Below are positions 22,702 through 34,800 of a stretch of DNA of 64,000 bases, in pieces. How positions within the stretch are numbered: position 1 is the stretch's first letter; every line of letters starts with the position of its first letter. The position numbers and the translations under genes were made by a program. This stretch comes from Coniochaeta sp. PMI_546 (Eukaryota; Ascomycota; Sordariomycetes; Coniochaetales; Coniochaetaceae): the NCBI GenBank assembly GCA_021432605.1, contig MU271162.1:425308-489307 (forward strand), given 5' to 3'. The notes under the pieces were generated by a model. That model was not told the origin of the DNA and searched no databases. It saw only the letters and a list, made by a program, of their open reading frames with translations.

Positions 22702-23357
22702 GATGGCGGTGATGTGGTTGTGAATGGGAAAGGAGCAACGCTCACACCTAGCAGCAGGCATCGGCTGGTATTTATATACCGTGCAACTCGTGTTCATAGG
22801 CATAGCCTATAAAATGGCGAAGTCCCATGGCTGAGGTCGGATGGTCGAGGCTTCAGCGTCGTCCCCAGCTTGTGTTAATCGCAACCTATGAGGATACTTC
22901 AAGTTGATGCTGGTGTTGTCTCTAATGGATGGAATTCGTCAGCATACTACCGGCGAACATGGAGCATACGGTTAGGCGATGCCGCTAGATCCTGCTGGAT
23001 GTTGCAATGAAAATAGTAGCCAGGGTGTGTTTTCGAAGTGTGGGATCCAGAGGCGCAGTAGCTTAGCCTGCAAGGGGTGACGCAAGCAAATTCCCAACCT
23101 TTTCCATGATTGGCTCCTGCGTAAGGACACCAAAACAAACAGAGATTCCGATTGGCATTACCAGCGGTGGAGGGTGAAATGTTACGACCACGCATGGCAG
23201 TATAAGTTCCATTTCCGAGCACCTTATTCTCCCCCTCGTACGTACATGCCTATTCGTGTGTAAGCTTCCTTTTGACAGACGCACTGGACGTGTACGCCTT
23301 GTCTAGTTTAGGCCAAGCTTATTGAAATCGACTTCCCTACCCTACCACCGGATAGAG
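22702..23357. promoter_or_regulatory. Shared divergent promoter region
   Basis: About 650 bp separates the divergent esterase and Zn2Cys6 regulator genes, so both promoters must lie here. Open frames within it have no recognisable content. No specific operator can be assigned by eye. Confidence 0.45.
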
Positions 23358-25039
23358 ATGCCGAGGGTGAAGCCAGGCCATAGAAAACGAAGCTTTGGGC
23401 CGAAACGACGTTCCGGTTGTCCAACTTGTAAAAGTAAGACATGCAGTTGGACATATTTTTGGAGTCTAGACACTCACTGACTACCCCTAGTACGACATGT
23501 TCGATGCGATGAGACCACGCCTGCGTGTCATAACTGCACGTCTACAGGCCGCATATGTGATGGGTATCCGACCGGGAACGGCAACCAATTCAGAAAGCCT
23601 TCAACACATGCCTTGATTCGATCTGTCGACCGTGGCGTAGCATTATTTGTCGGCACTTCGCCACGAGAGACCCGTTCATTTATTTTCTACCTTCGTCGAA
23701 CGGCCCCACAGTTATCAGGCTTCGATGACTGTGTGTTCTGGGAGCAGCTTGTACCTCAAATTGCTTTCACAGATCATGGGGTCCGCCACGCATTGATCGC
23801 GCTGGCGTCGTGTCATGAAGATTTTCAAAGCAGGGACTGGGGGAACGTCGAGAACGCGCCATTTACACTTCGTCAATATAATTCAGCAATAGCGAGGTAC
23901 ATAGGCCGGAGTGGACGCTCTAATCCGCAAAGTTCTCGTGCACAGTATCTTCTATCATGTGTGATTTTCATATGCATCGAGGTAAGCGTCTACAGGAGAG
24001 TCGTTACACGACATTGCTAACGTTACAAAGATAATACGGGGTCATTATGTTTCCGCGCTGATGCTGTTGAGGCAAGGTCTCAAAATGATTCATGATCAAT
24101 TGGTTTTGAGCGAACCACCGTCAATGTCAAGACCTTGCCCACAGATCTTTGAAACATGCAAATCTATACTCCTCCGACTGGAAATTCAGGCTATTGCAGT
24201 GAGTGACTTGGAATCCACTCATTTGTATATTTTTTAACGGGAGACAGTTGGTGGGAAACGAGGCTTGGGGGCCAGAACACATTTCCCATTTCAGGGATCA
24301 CCAGCCCGAGATACCTAAAACCTTTTCTTCCGTAACCGAAGCCAGAGACTCACTGGCTGTTAACGGTCTTACATTCAACGTCTACGCCCTTGGAAGAAAG
24401 GCTGAACACACTCCGAGCAAGTATTCCACAGTGCTCCAAAGATGGTCGGCAGCACTCGATGCGTTCCTCGCCAGTCACGAAGACAATCTTACCGATAGAG
24501 AAATCTGTGGCGTTCATGCTCTGAAAATGCAAAGACTTATCCTCTGCGGCTTCATTAACATTGGTGTCAACCGATCGGATGTCGATGATCAGACAATATG
24601 GGACAAAAACTACAAGATTTTCGAGGATATCGTTTCACTCGCAGAAGCCGCGCTATTAGACGCTTCTGGCAAAGCGCTTTCCGGCTGCACGACTTTATTC
24701 ACACTTGACATTGGGTTCATTGGTTCTCTCTACGATGTGGCTAGACGGTGCAGAGACCCGTGCATTCGTCGAAGAGCTATCTATCTCCTTCGCACTTCTG
24801 CTCGACAAGAAGGCTTCTGGGATGGTCAACTCGCCGCTCGTGCCGCAGAACGAGTGGTCGAGATAGAAGAGAGGGGATTGAACAAGGTGGTGACTTGCAG
24901 TGATGTCCCTGACTGGGCAAGAATTTCTGGGGTGTTTCCAGTCTTCGACCTCGAGAAACGAGTAGTCATGGCCCGATTCAGCAGGATCGATCGCTCACAA
25001 ACTCATCAAACCAATGTCCCGGAGATATTAGCGTTTTGA
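23358..25039 (+). CDS. Zn2Cys6 transcription factor
   Basis: Four exons: 23358-23433, 23491-23981, 24031-24198 and 24248-25039. The first intron falls inside the zinc cluster, as is common. The spliced cluster reads GCPTCKIRHVRCDE, then PACHNCTSTGRICDG, giving the six cysteines of a Gal4-type binuclear cluster, preceded by basic residues (GHRKRSFGPKRRS). The rest, including the conserved-looking RHALIALASCHED, resembles the C6 regulators that have a short fungal-specific (Fungal_trans_2/DUF3468-type) regulatory half and are about 500 residues long. The frame is intact. It is divergent from the secreted esterase. Role by family: nuclear activator of metabolic or secondary-metabolite genes. Confidence 0.9.
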
Positions 25040-26947
25040 GAAAGAGAAGGCCGGAAAAGTCCATTGCGTGCGGGGAGAACGAGACGCACTAAAGGTGCTC
25101 TTTTCGTTTACAGGCTGGGGCATAGCGGCAGCGACGCTGCGCCCGCTTTTCTAAAACAATTGGAAGAAATTTGTGCCCATGCTCCGCGCCCCCGAAATCT
25201 ACTCAGGTATCCCACATCCCTCGATTTGGGCGTAACTGCCACTTGTTATGCCCGCGTCAATGAAAATGGACTTGCTCCGGCAAACGATTGGAGAGAGTAC
25301 TGCTTATTTACTGATAAGGTGAGCTAGTGAGTGAATTAGTACTAACAGTGGGTTTTGAAGCCAGTATTACCGCACTCCTGGGAAGCTTCACAATACGGCC
25401 TGCGAGCCACATGTATCTATCAGCAGTGAATTTGGGATATGTCGCACCAAAATACAATTCGCTTGGGACCTCTACAAAACCATTAATTCTTCGCTGGGAA
25501 AAAAGCACACTATTGCCTCTAATTTAAATGCCCCTCTACGACCAAGAACATCTCTCAGGCAGCCCCAAATAGACACATCGCTAGCTGAATCCGATTCGAC
25601 ATTATTCCAATTTTCCCCGTTGGCTATCGATCAAGACATGTAGCGTACTCGTGTTCCGCCCCACAGCGCCTGGCAGATCTTGTTCTCTCGCCTGTACTAG
25701 GAGACCAAAAGCATGCCTGATTGTTGAACAAATTGCTGGCAGCGCATCGCCTCACTGCCAGCTTTCCCCAGGCTTGATTTGCAGCTTGTCCAGCATCTCC
25801 ACACGACGATGATGACGACGTTTCTTCGTGTGATTCCTAGCTAGGGGGCTTTGAGACTTCTGAAGACGTATAGATTAGAAGGGAAGAGAAAAAAGACAGC
25901 TTGTCCCTTATCTCAGACTGGCAGCAATAATGTTTACATATCATCTATATTAAAGATTTCAGCGACTTAAAACCAGATGCCGTTCTTGAACGGTAGGTCA
26001 CCTCGAGTCTGTCTACATCTACTGATATTGTAATATGCCATCACATGTTGCGACTCGTATGTAGATGATATCGCTGAAAGGACAGGATAACGAATGCTTA
26101 TATCGATAATTTCTGCATCAGGCAAGAACACTGCCTAGCTGCATTAATCAGAACAGCATGTACACACATCCTTTGATCTTGACCCAAAGCAGCTTCAGCT
26201 CATCGAAACCCAGAGGGCAGCTCTCAAACCAGAGTCAAGTGTCGAGGTTGGGCGCAGGTGACCGGGAGCCTCACAACACTTCTATCGCTATTCGACATTT
26301 AGGATAGACGCGCAAATAGGGCGCTGGGGGCAACCGCGGGGCACCACCATTCAACCTGACGTGACAACTTATAATGGTTCCAAAATGGCAAACAATATTG
26401 TCAAGCAAGCTAATCTAGGAGAAGCGATTAGGATCGCTCACGACAAGAATCTCGGAATAACGATCTTGAAAGAGGTTACGATCTTAAAATAACGCTGTAT
26501 ATATCTATGCCGCCCTCCATATCCATCTGTCATTCAACAAATCGGTATGGCTTATAGAGCTTAATTTTGTGCAGAGAGCTTAGAAATATAATCAATGTCC
26601 TGCTTTACCTGTCTAGGGTGCCCGTGCTTCATATTGGCGACCGCCAACAGCAGCAGCAGCAGACCACCGTGATGATTTTAGAGGAGCGCCAGACCATCTT
26701 GTGAAACATACCAATCTTTGTTGAACAAAAACTCCAATCGAAACTGTTGGGCCTTTATCGATCTTCCTCCCGCCGTAGCCGAACACAACATAAGGTAAAT
26801 CTAGTGTGGAGTGTGGATAGCCCCAAAACTCCACTCTAACAATGACTGACTGTGAAACTGAAGGCTGAGATGTCCACTGGAGTTAATAAAAGCTTCCTTT
26901 GTACCAGTTTGCGCGCTGGTTGTTTGTCGTTTTGGAACAAGAGTCGA
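25040..26947. other. Gene-free stretch
   Basis: No supported gene. Short open frames at 25064-25327 and 26613-26834 lack domains. A (CAG)5 run sits near 26648-26662. Confidence 0.5.
26648..26662 (+). repeat. (CAG)n microsatellite
   Basis: Five CAG units in non-coding sequence. Confidence 0.7.
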
Positions 26948-27772
26948 TCAAAGCAGTAACGACTGTCGAGCCTTTCTTATGTGAGCACGGAGCCGATCGT
27001 TCTCCTGCTCGAGGTACTCGTTCTCTGCGACCAACGTGCGTAGTCTGCCACGCAGTCGTTCGTTCACATCCGCAAGACCATTGCTGTTTTCTCTGAAGCG
27101 GCGTTTGGTCGGCACAGAAGCATCTTCGTCGTCATCCGACTTCGACAGTGTCCAAGCTTGGTGGGGCCGTGTGGGCGACAAGGTCACGACGTGGGACCTG
27201 TCACTGGTCTCCGCTAAGATGGAGCCGGCTTGGTGTCGAGCTTGAGGAAGACGGGGCACTGCCGGGGTGGATAAGGATACGACCGGCGGGGTCGCGGGAC
27301 TTTCATCGATGAGCTCCGATGGTGTATGAGAGTGGTGCTTGATGGCTACGTGATGTTGCCATGAGGTCTTGTGTCTGATGTCGGTCTTGTTTTCCTCATC
27401 TTGCACCCCTGCAGGCCCCGAAGTTGGGGCTGGAAACACTAATGTTGGTTTGGCTCGGCGTGTACGATGCAGCGGCGCCAGTTTCCGCCGCGCATATCGA
27501 AGGGTCTTTGGCAGGGTCGGCTGTGCCCATAACTTGGATTTCGGTGGAGTGGAAGGTCGGCACTGACGCATCCTGTCCCCAGGCATGTTAAATGGTGAAG
27601 TCAGCTTACTGGTCGCCACCGCGGGTTCGCTCTCGTCGCCAAAAGAGGTCAAACGTTTCCGTGCAGCCGTGGTCATTAGGTTGGTTGTGGATCGCCGCTG
27701 CTGAGACATCGTGTACTGCGTGAGACCTGAAGTCCAGGATCTTAAGGCTTGGTGCTGAGCAGGGTATGCCAC
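26948..27772 (-). CDS. Hypothetical protein with C-terminal leucine-zipper coiled coil
   Basis: A single open frame of 274 residues. The first 200 residues are Pro/Ser/Thr/Arg-rich and probably disordered (TPPKSKLWAQPTLPKTLRY, then SPATPPVVSLSTP). The last 45 residues form a heptad pattern: NERLRGRLRTLVAENEYLE, then QENDRLRAHI. This resembles the zipper half of a bZIP protein, and KRRFREN precedes it, but the bZIP basic signature (NxxAAxxCR-type) is absent, so DNA binding is doubtful. The zipper predicts dimerisation. A shorter start at the Met of MSQQRRSTTN is possible. I do not recognise the family. Confidence 0.6.
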   Translation of the reverse strand: MAYPAQHQALRSWTSGLTQYTMSQQRRSTTNLMTTAARKRLTSFGDESEPAVATSKLTSPFNMPGDRMRQCRPSTPPKSKLWAQPTLPKTLRYARRKLAPLHRTRRAKPTLVFPAPTSGPAGVQDEENKTDIRHKTSWQHHVAIKHHSHTPSELIDESPATPPVVSLSTPAVPRLPQARHQAGSILAETSDRSHVVTLSPTRPHQAWTLSKSDDDEDASVPTKRRFRENSNGLADVNERLRGRLRTLVAENEYLEQENDRLRAHIRKARQSLLL

Positions 27773-30229
27773 ACATGTAACGACGGTGGTAGTAATGTGC
27801 TTGAAGTGGTTTAGGAGTGAGCCAAACAGGCTCTATTGCAGTGACAGGAGAAGGAAATAAACACCAATCCTGCAGGGAGGAACTCAGGTGAAAGACACTA
27901 AAGTCCAGACGTCTTGATCGAAATCTGCAGGTTCTGCTAAGGGTCCAAAGGACCAGACTAATCGCTCGCTAAAACGGCAGAAGTAAGAGTGTACGACTGC
28001 GGAACCGGGTAGGGGTTGTAGGTATTTATGGCCGGCGCTGGGTGACAGAGGCGTCAGGAGAGAAGCTGGGAGGGGGAGATGGTAGAATTTAAGTTGCTGG
28101 AGGGGCTGTTGGGAGGGGGGAATTAGCGTGGGATTCCTTGCTTTTCTTTCAACTGGACCAATAAGAATAGACCAAGGGGACAGCCAATGCCTCCATAGGC
28201 ATCACCAGAGGTGCGTGACAGACGCGTGCGCCTTTCGCCCAGCACTGCTCCTTGAGCACAATGCATTTCCCTAGTATAGCAGAGTCGAGGACCATGTCTG
28301 CCAGCCCGAATATGACACATTATCCAAATTTAGTCTATCGATCCGTGCATCACAAGAAAGGCTCTTCCAAGTTGAGTAGCCTAGCGATACACCATCTGCT
28401 TCGCATCATTACTATACCCTACGACCGCCTGGCCTGCTGAAACCACATCTGTCTCTCCTCGGATGAGTCCTAGCCTCCAGTAAGAAGTACAGTTGCCTGA
28501 CACGATGGCACTGTGTACTCATGTGTTGGTGGTCAGTCTTAATTCCTGAATTCGTAATATACAGAGTTAACTAAGACACCGAGATGTTCATTTCCTAGCT
28601 TGGAGCCACGATACGTCTAGAGCCACATCCCGCGCAGCCGACTATCAACCCCCCCAATGGTTATGCACCTGCTACAGTTCAATTGCATTTCCAGTAGGCT
28701 AGTTTTGCCAAGCCCTGTATCCAAAGTGGTAGCACTCGCCTCAAGAATATCTTGGTATACTGTCATCATGTCCCGACCTCCACTTGCCTTTGTGTCGAGC
28801 TAGTGGTAAGGGCTCCACGTCATACCCAAGCGAGCACTTACAAAAAGTGAGGGTGATTATTGAAGTTTCGGCATTTCAAGGTTGGCAAACGTGGAAGTGT
28901 CTTCATTCCAAAATTTATTGACGCTGGCGAATTGGGAAACATTGCGCTGAGACTCCTCGAGTTGTCTTTCTTTAATCTTCTCCCTCCGCGAACGCTTGGG
29001 GAACATACTGCGGAAGACCTGGACTCAAGGTCTTCTTCCTTGGCTCAAATCCGGCGTCAGTATGGTCCTCGAGTTTTCACCTAGGCATCTGCCAATCCCG
29101 GCTCAGGCTCAGATGTCTTCTACCAAGATGCCTTCTAGGTTTAGCTATGACCTTGATCGGGGTGACATATTGATGGAATACGTTGATGGCTCCCGGCGCG
29201 CCTGGAAGTAAGTACTTTTAACGGGCTTAGAGCTTATTTTCGAGGCCTTCTAGCAAACACCCTGGCACCCAGACGGATTTAGAAAATCCGTAAATCGAAA
29301 CCCGGGTGCGCTCTTGAGTTTACTTATCAGGCTCTAGGCTATAATGTAGATGCGGTGATGATGCGCATTCGCTGCCTCCCACTTGATATACAATTACCGA
29401 TTCGTCCCATGCATAAGTGCCTCCCTCTTCGTTAGGGTTTCATTCGCGCGTTCTCAAAGCTGAGTTCGCAGCTCCCACAGCTCTACACAAATTCGGGGAT
29501 TTTACCTCCGAAGCATCCTCAAGTGACAATTATTCTTTACACTGACTATATCTGTTATAGTTGCTTGCACCAACGTCTTTGGGTTTACCAAAGACAGCGG
29601 AATGGGTTTTCCTTCATTGTCCGGTCACCGAATAGCCTGCTGTCTATTTCTACTAATAACTTTTACATCAAAGCCCACGCTAATTATGTGCTACACGAAA
29701 TTCTGCAACGTTTCCTCTATCGGGTTCTCCTAGACAAGTCTTGTGTTCTCGCTATCAATGCATATCAATCCCTTGGAATGCATCCTTCACGAATGAGTTT
29801 ATGGTACTTTGCTGGCTGTCAAGCATACTAACACTTGACAGAGTGTCAGGGAATTTCTTATCGGGGGCTTATAATTGCAGAGGTTTATCATTGTCCGGTT
29901 TCACATATGGCCATCAGAGATTCTATCTACTAATACTGTGCAACAGGCCGACCTGATCGCCACCTCGACCTGCAGCACACAATTTCATGGCGCCGCAAGT
30001 TGGTACTACCGCGGCTGTCGAAGACGGCTTGTCATCTATAGTACAAGCCATACGAATCGTTCGACGCATGGTTTCCTATACTCCCAGACGCTTCACAAGA
30101 ACTTACAACAGTGCCCGTCGTCACTCCTTTTAGCATACGTGTTCAGCACTTTGAATACAGATACCGGAGGAGGTATAATACGCGTCCAAAACATTGTCAA
30201 CGCAACGAAGGCGCTATTTCATCCAGGTA
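27773..30229. other. Gene-poor stretch upstream of the ABC relic
   Basis: No gene with a recognisable domain. Plus-strand frames at 28860-29211 and 29523-29831 are short and unassigned. Part of this stretch may be eroded first-half sequence of the ABC transporter relic that follows, but I cannot see its first transmembrane domain or first Walker A. Confidence 0.45.
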
Positions 30230-31800
30230 AAGGTCGAAAGTGCCAGAGCTCGACAAGAGAGAACTGGTCCGACAAGCCTGCATCCAGGCGTTCACAAACG
30301 ATTTTATCCAGGCGCTGCCGCAGAAGTACGACATGAAAGTGGGAGACCACGGTAATATTTTGAGTGGCAGTTAGAAGCGGCTTGTTGAAATTTCTCGTAG
30401 TGTCATCTCCAATCCGCAGATTGTTTGCTAGATAAAGCTACTTCGGCTCTGGACCTCAACGCAGAGAGGAAGCTATAGGCTTCCCTCGACTATGTTCAGA
30501 TTCACGTGGTAATTGCTCATTAACTCACTACTGTCCAAAAGACCGATATGATCGTGGTTTTCAGCCGACGCAAAATCATTGAACAGGGATTGCATTGGTA
30601 GCTGGTCGACCTTGGGGGTGCTTACAGCGAGCCCATCAGGACGCAGACACTGTAGACAGGCAATGATACGGGAACACATCTAGTTATTGCTGGAGACGAC
30701 TATTTACGTAAGTTTGAGCCGTAACGATGGGTTAGATGTGGCCAAAATACGGGAAACTTCCTCATCTGTCTCAATCTCCGGCCTCTTAGGTCTTCAAAAC
30801 GTTGGCCATGCCCAAAAAACCGCCACCAAGGGCGACGATGAGATCCATGATGAGGGCAAGAAGCTGGCCTGCAAGGTGTCATTATTACAGCTCATTTCTA
30901 TCGTCATCTTCAAACAGCAGCGGTACATCTCGGCCATTTTTTTTTTACTTCTTTAGCGTAGTGTCCTCGGATGCAGGCCGTGGTCTCTTCCCCGCCGGAG
31001 CCGTTCTGTGTGGTTCCAGCATATCAACCTTGCAACTATTCCGTAGCGACCGTTTAGTCGGGTCCGGTTACTCATGGGCACTCATATGCTTTGTCTTTAG
31101 CCTCAGCGTCTTAATATGCCTTTGCGGAAAGGATCAACCTTGCTGTGACAGCCTTGGCCTTCTAGTCCTATGGCAAACTCCTGGCTGAGGGCTTATATGA
31201 CACGCGGGCATTCTACATCGTGTTCATGGCTGTGCTGATGCGCTTACACACTGGTAGATTTTCTTCCAGGAAGTAGGCTCAATTTTACTATCGCGTCAGC
31301 CAGAGCATGAGGACGCGCTAAAATGATCACTCTCTGCAACAGACTTCGCCAAAGCGCACTCAGGAGCCGGCCGCATCCTTGACTTGCGCGCATCACAGGT
31401 TCCCATAAACTCATTGACTGGTATAATGGCGTGAGTTGCTAGTAATGAAGCCGCGATTGTTGAGTTCCAAAATGTGACATTTGCTTATCCTAGTCGACCC
31501 AACCATCCTCAGCCCGAAAATCGGCATTGTCGATGCCTCTGGTTGCTGCAAGAGCACCATTCTTGGCCTTCTGGAACGCTTTTACGACATTTTCTTAGGG
31601 CAAATTCTTCTGGAAGGAACGCAACTTCGAGATCCTACCGTTCACTATGAGTATGTCTGTTTTCCCCTCTCGATCGCCCCGATTCGATTGACTTTAGTAT
31701 CGTTCGCCAGAGATGATAAACTCGCAAGTGAGGTTCTGGCCCGAGGTCATACAACCAGTTCCGACACTGAAAGTATGTTCGGGTTATGTCTTTGTTGACA
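30230..31800 (+). pseudogene. ABC-B (MDR-type) multidrug transporter, degraded
   Basis: Read across frames in order: end of nucleotide-binding domain 1 (ELVRQACIQAF, FIQALPQKYDMKVGD, signature LSGS-stop-KRLVEISRSV, Walker B/D-loop LLDKATSALDLNAERK with Glu changed to Lys, H-loop VVIAH, then IVVFSRRKIIEQG); pieces of transmembrane domain 2 (DAGRGLFPAGAVL, GYSWALICFVF, YDTRAFYIVFMAVL); DFAKAHSGAGRILDLRASQ; and the start of NBD2 (VEFQNVTFAYPSRP, then a damaged Walker A GIVDASGCCKSTILGLLERF). The second signature and Walker B are not seen. Multiple stops and frame changes make it non-functional; the signature-loop stop is again a Gln codon changed to TAG. The intact family members are plasma-membrane drug or toxin exporters. 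Confidence 0.8.
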
Positions 31801-34800
31801 CTTGGGGAAGCTTTGCTTTATGCTTTCTAGTCAGTCCAGGCCACTATTAGGCGTGTTTCTCCCCAAAATTTTCAGATTACGACTGGGGGCAAGCACGGCC
31901 AAAAACCGTCGCTAGACATGGAGTTATAAATTGAAGCACGGCGCTCTATCTCGCGCAGAATGAGACTAGGCCTCCCCTCCAAACTCTCCATTGTATGGAA
32001 ATCAGGTGCCTTCCGTTAGTTTCCTTATTATTTCTGCGTTCCTTATTGTATGCCGTCACCGAGTCCATATTCCCATGCATGCTTTCAGGTTCGCCTTAGA
32101 GAAGAAATTATTCTTTCTCATGGCGTCGATCTCACCAGCGCTCCACAAATGAATTTACAACTACCTAGTTCTGCTTCTTAAAATTACGTCTGCTCTATAC
32201 TACGACGCTTTGAGTAAGATTACAGGACGAGCAACAATCTTTTTAAGCTCCAATATCAGGTGAGAGCTTGTCCAGAATGACAGTGAGGCTCAAGGACGAT
32301 GGATGTCACTGACTCGTCGGGCCACGACGTTGTTCGCCTGTGCCCTTGTGATGTTTCTTCATTTGAAGTGCCTTGTAGTGTTAGCGCTGGTGTTTAAACG
32401 TCTATGTTTGGTAAGCGTTGGTGATGATCGGTAGGCATCCACTGAATGTGTGAAATCGATCCGGCCTGCGAGGTTTCCTGGTGGACTCACCTGCCTACAA
32501 GGTCTGGATCCCACAAAGCCAGTCTGGGAGGGGAGAACGCACCAAATTGCATGTAGCAGACCGATCTATACGTGCATTGTGGAAATGTCGATCTAACGAT
32601 CTAGGCACTCTACATATCTTCAATCAATACCACCGACTATACTTGGCGCGACTTGGCCTGCATCTATCTGATTCTGCTGCTTTACCGGGGATATTTACCG
32701 CCTTTAACCTTCTTATATGCTTTCGACTATGCACTTTTTCTTGCAGGGGGTCTTGTTTTGGAGAATGCACTATTGCAATAGCCAAAGTCTATGCATGGTA
32801 CTGGAAAGAGGTATTTCTCATCTAGGTATCCTAGTAGGTCGTAGAGCTAACGCCTGAACAAACGTGTTGCGGCCACGGCAACGTTATATGATGAAGATAA
32901 AGATACTATAGATTTATCACCCTCTGGAAGCGCTAGAAGAGTCCTGTTCTATGAACTTGGAGAACTTACGAAGCTTCGATCGCGGTTCTACCGCTCTTTT
33001 AAGGGTGAATGACGTGCAGTTGCACTGATGAGCTTGGAATTGGAGGAACAGAAACAATATGCTGATGATTCTTAAAGGATCACCGTGTCAAGTATTAGAT
33101 GAATTGAAGGGATATGATGGTCCTTCAAATTGCAAGGTATACAAGGTAAGCTTTCTCGCTCGCGTCGGCACTGCACCAAAGGTCTTGAAGCCAAAGCACA
33201 TTAATACTGCGATATAGCACACGATAGGCAAACACCATCAGAATTTCTATTATAGCCAATCCCAACTGTTTTCTCCGTGATCAAAAATTCTATATATAAC
33301 CAGTCTCGTCGGAGTCAACCTGGAACCACCACCAATTTCCGCGCTCAAACGATTAGGATGTCACTTGCCCCAATCCATGCTGACCTTAATCACTCGATGC
33401 AGTTGATCATGGCTTAATCTGGCGAGCCTAGTGCAGGTTGTGGCAGCTCCTCGGTGTAAATGAGCCTCCCCAAGCCCGCTAGGATATCACTCGGATATTG
33501 AAGGCGGTCGATGTGCTAGTGTCGTTGAGTAAGAATCCCATTTCAGTGGCTGAGGGAGCCGCAAGACAGACAAGGATTCACAGGCGATGGCTCTCAGATG
33601 TCAGAGACTCTCGCTCCCTACGCCAAACGCCGCACTAAATTGTCAGGTCGTTCAATGACGGAACGAGAGTAAATGTGGCTGATGAGTGAGGCAGTTGCAC
33701 ATCCCACCATGTAGCACAATCGCATTGTGGGTGTCTTGGCACACAGCTCGATACAGGTGCACTAGGGATATGAGAGTGCCCTGACTGTCCTGGCCGCCTT
33801 GGTGAATCCGAGACCTGACACCTTCACAATGTTGGCTGTAGGATGCTGCAGACACGCTTTTGTCGACCATGTTCTACTTTCTCATCTCAGTGTTATAATG
33901 CCTGTCAAGTCGAAGAAGGCAAGACGGTGGAACTTACCCGCGGTAAGTGATCGCGCTCGTCATCGCTGACCCCATCAAGGTCGTCATCGGATTTATCGAA
34001 GAGAAGTGTATCCTTCTCGAAAACGGCCACAGCTGAGGGCAATTGTTTGGTAGCCCCGGTGGTGCCGCTGAAGCATCGCAGTCATTCTTTCCTGCGTACG
34101 ATGGGCCAGGCCCGGCAGAACGGCGTGGTAAATAGCTGTGTACTGCAGCCGCCACCTGTACTTCATGTTGTAGAAAATCATCATAGAGTCCTTCCAGATT
34201 CGCGTCCCCGTGACGAGAACGCGGGGGACTACCACCCTTCTGAACTGGTATTGGGCTGCTGCCGGACCTAGATATTGCAGCGTTAGGTGTGATGGAACGC
34301 GATATACAATGCGGGTTACTGGGGCAGGAGGTGATGGTTGGGCAAAGTACTCCTTTGCTTTCAGTGCGTAGCCTGCACCGAGATGAGGCCAGTCGAGGTA
34401 GGTGTATCTAGAGCGGCGCTGATCCTATACGAATGATACCGGGTTAGCCGTGAGGCCGTGGAAGATGGCTGGTAATGTTTGCCGTCCAGAGCTGTGGGGC
34501 ATGGTATTGTCCGCGTGTGAGCGAACAGGGCCGAAGAAGATTATACGCAGCAGATGACCTGCTGATCTGAAAGAGGCACATGGAGCACCGGTCAGACATG
34601 CATTCTGCAATGTTGAAGCTGGTGTAATTCGAGGCACGTATAAGAGGATGAGATTGACAGAGCGTCACGATGTGTAGAATCTAGAGATTTGTTTTTTTCT
34701 TGGCTTTGGCCCAGGGCTCATATCCCGTGTCGACGGCGCTGAGCATAGCTTCCAGCGAAAGCTCCGTTCACTAAGACGAGGAATATTTGTACGAGATTAC

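Noticed and set aside
22702-22803. 34-residue N-terminal extension of the esterase
   Set aside because: It would place about 34 residues ahead of a textbook signal peptide. The internal Met at 22701 is the better start.
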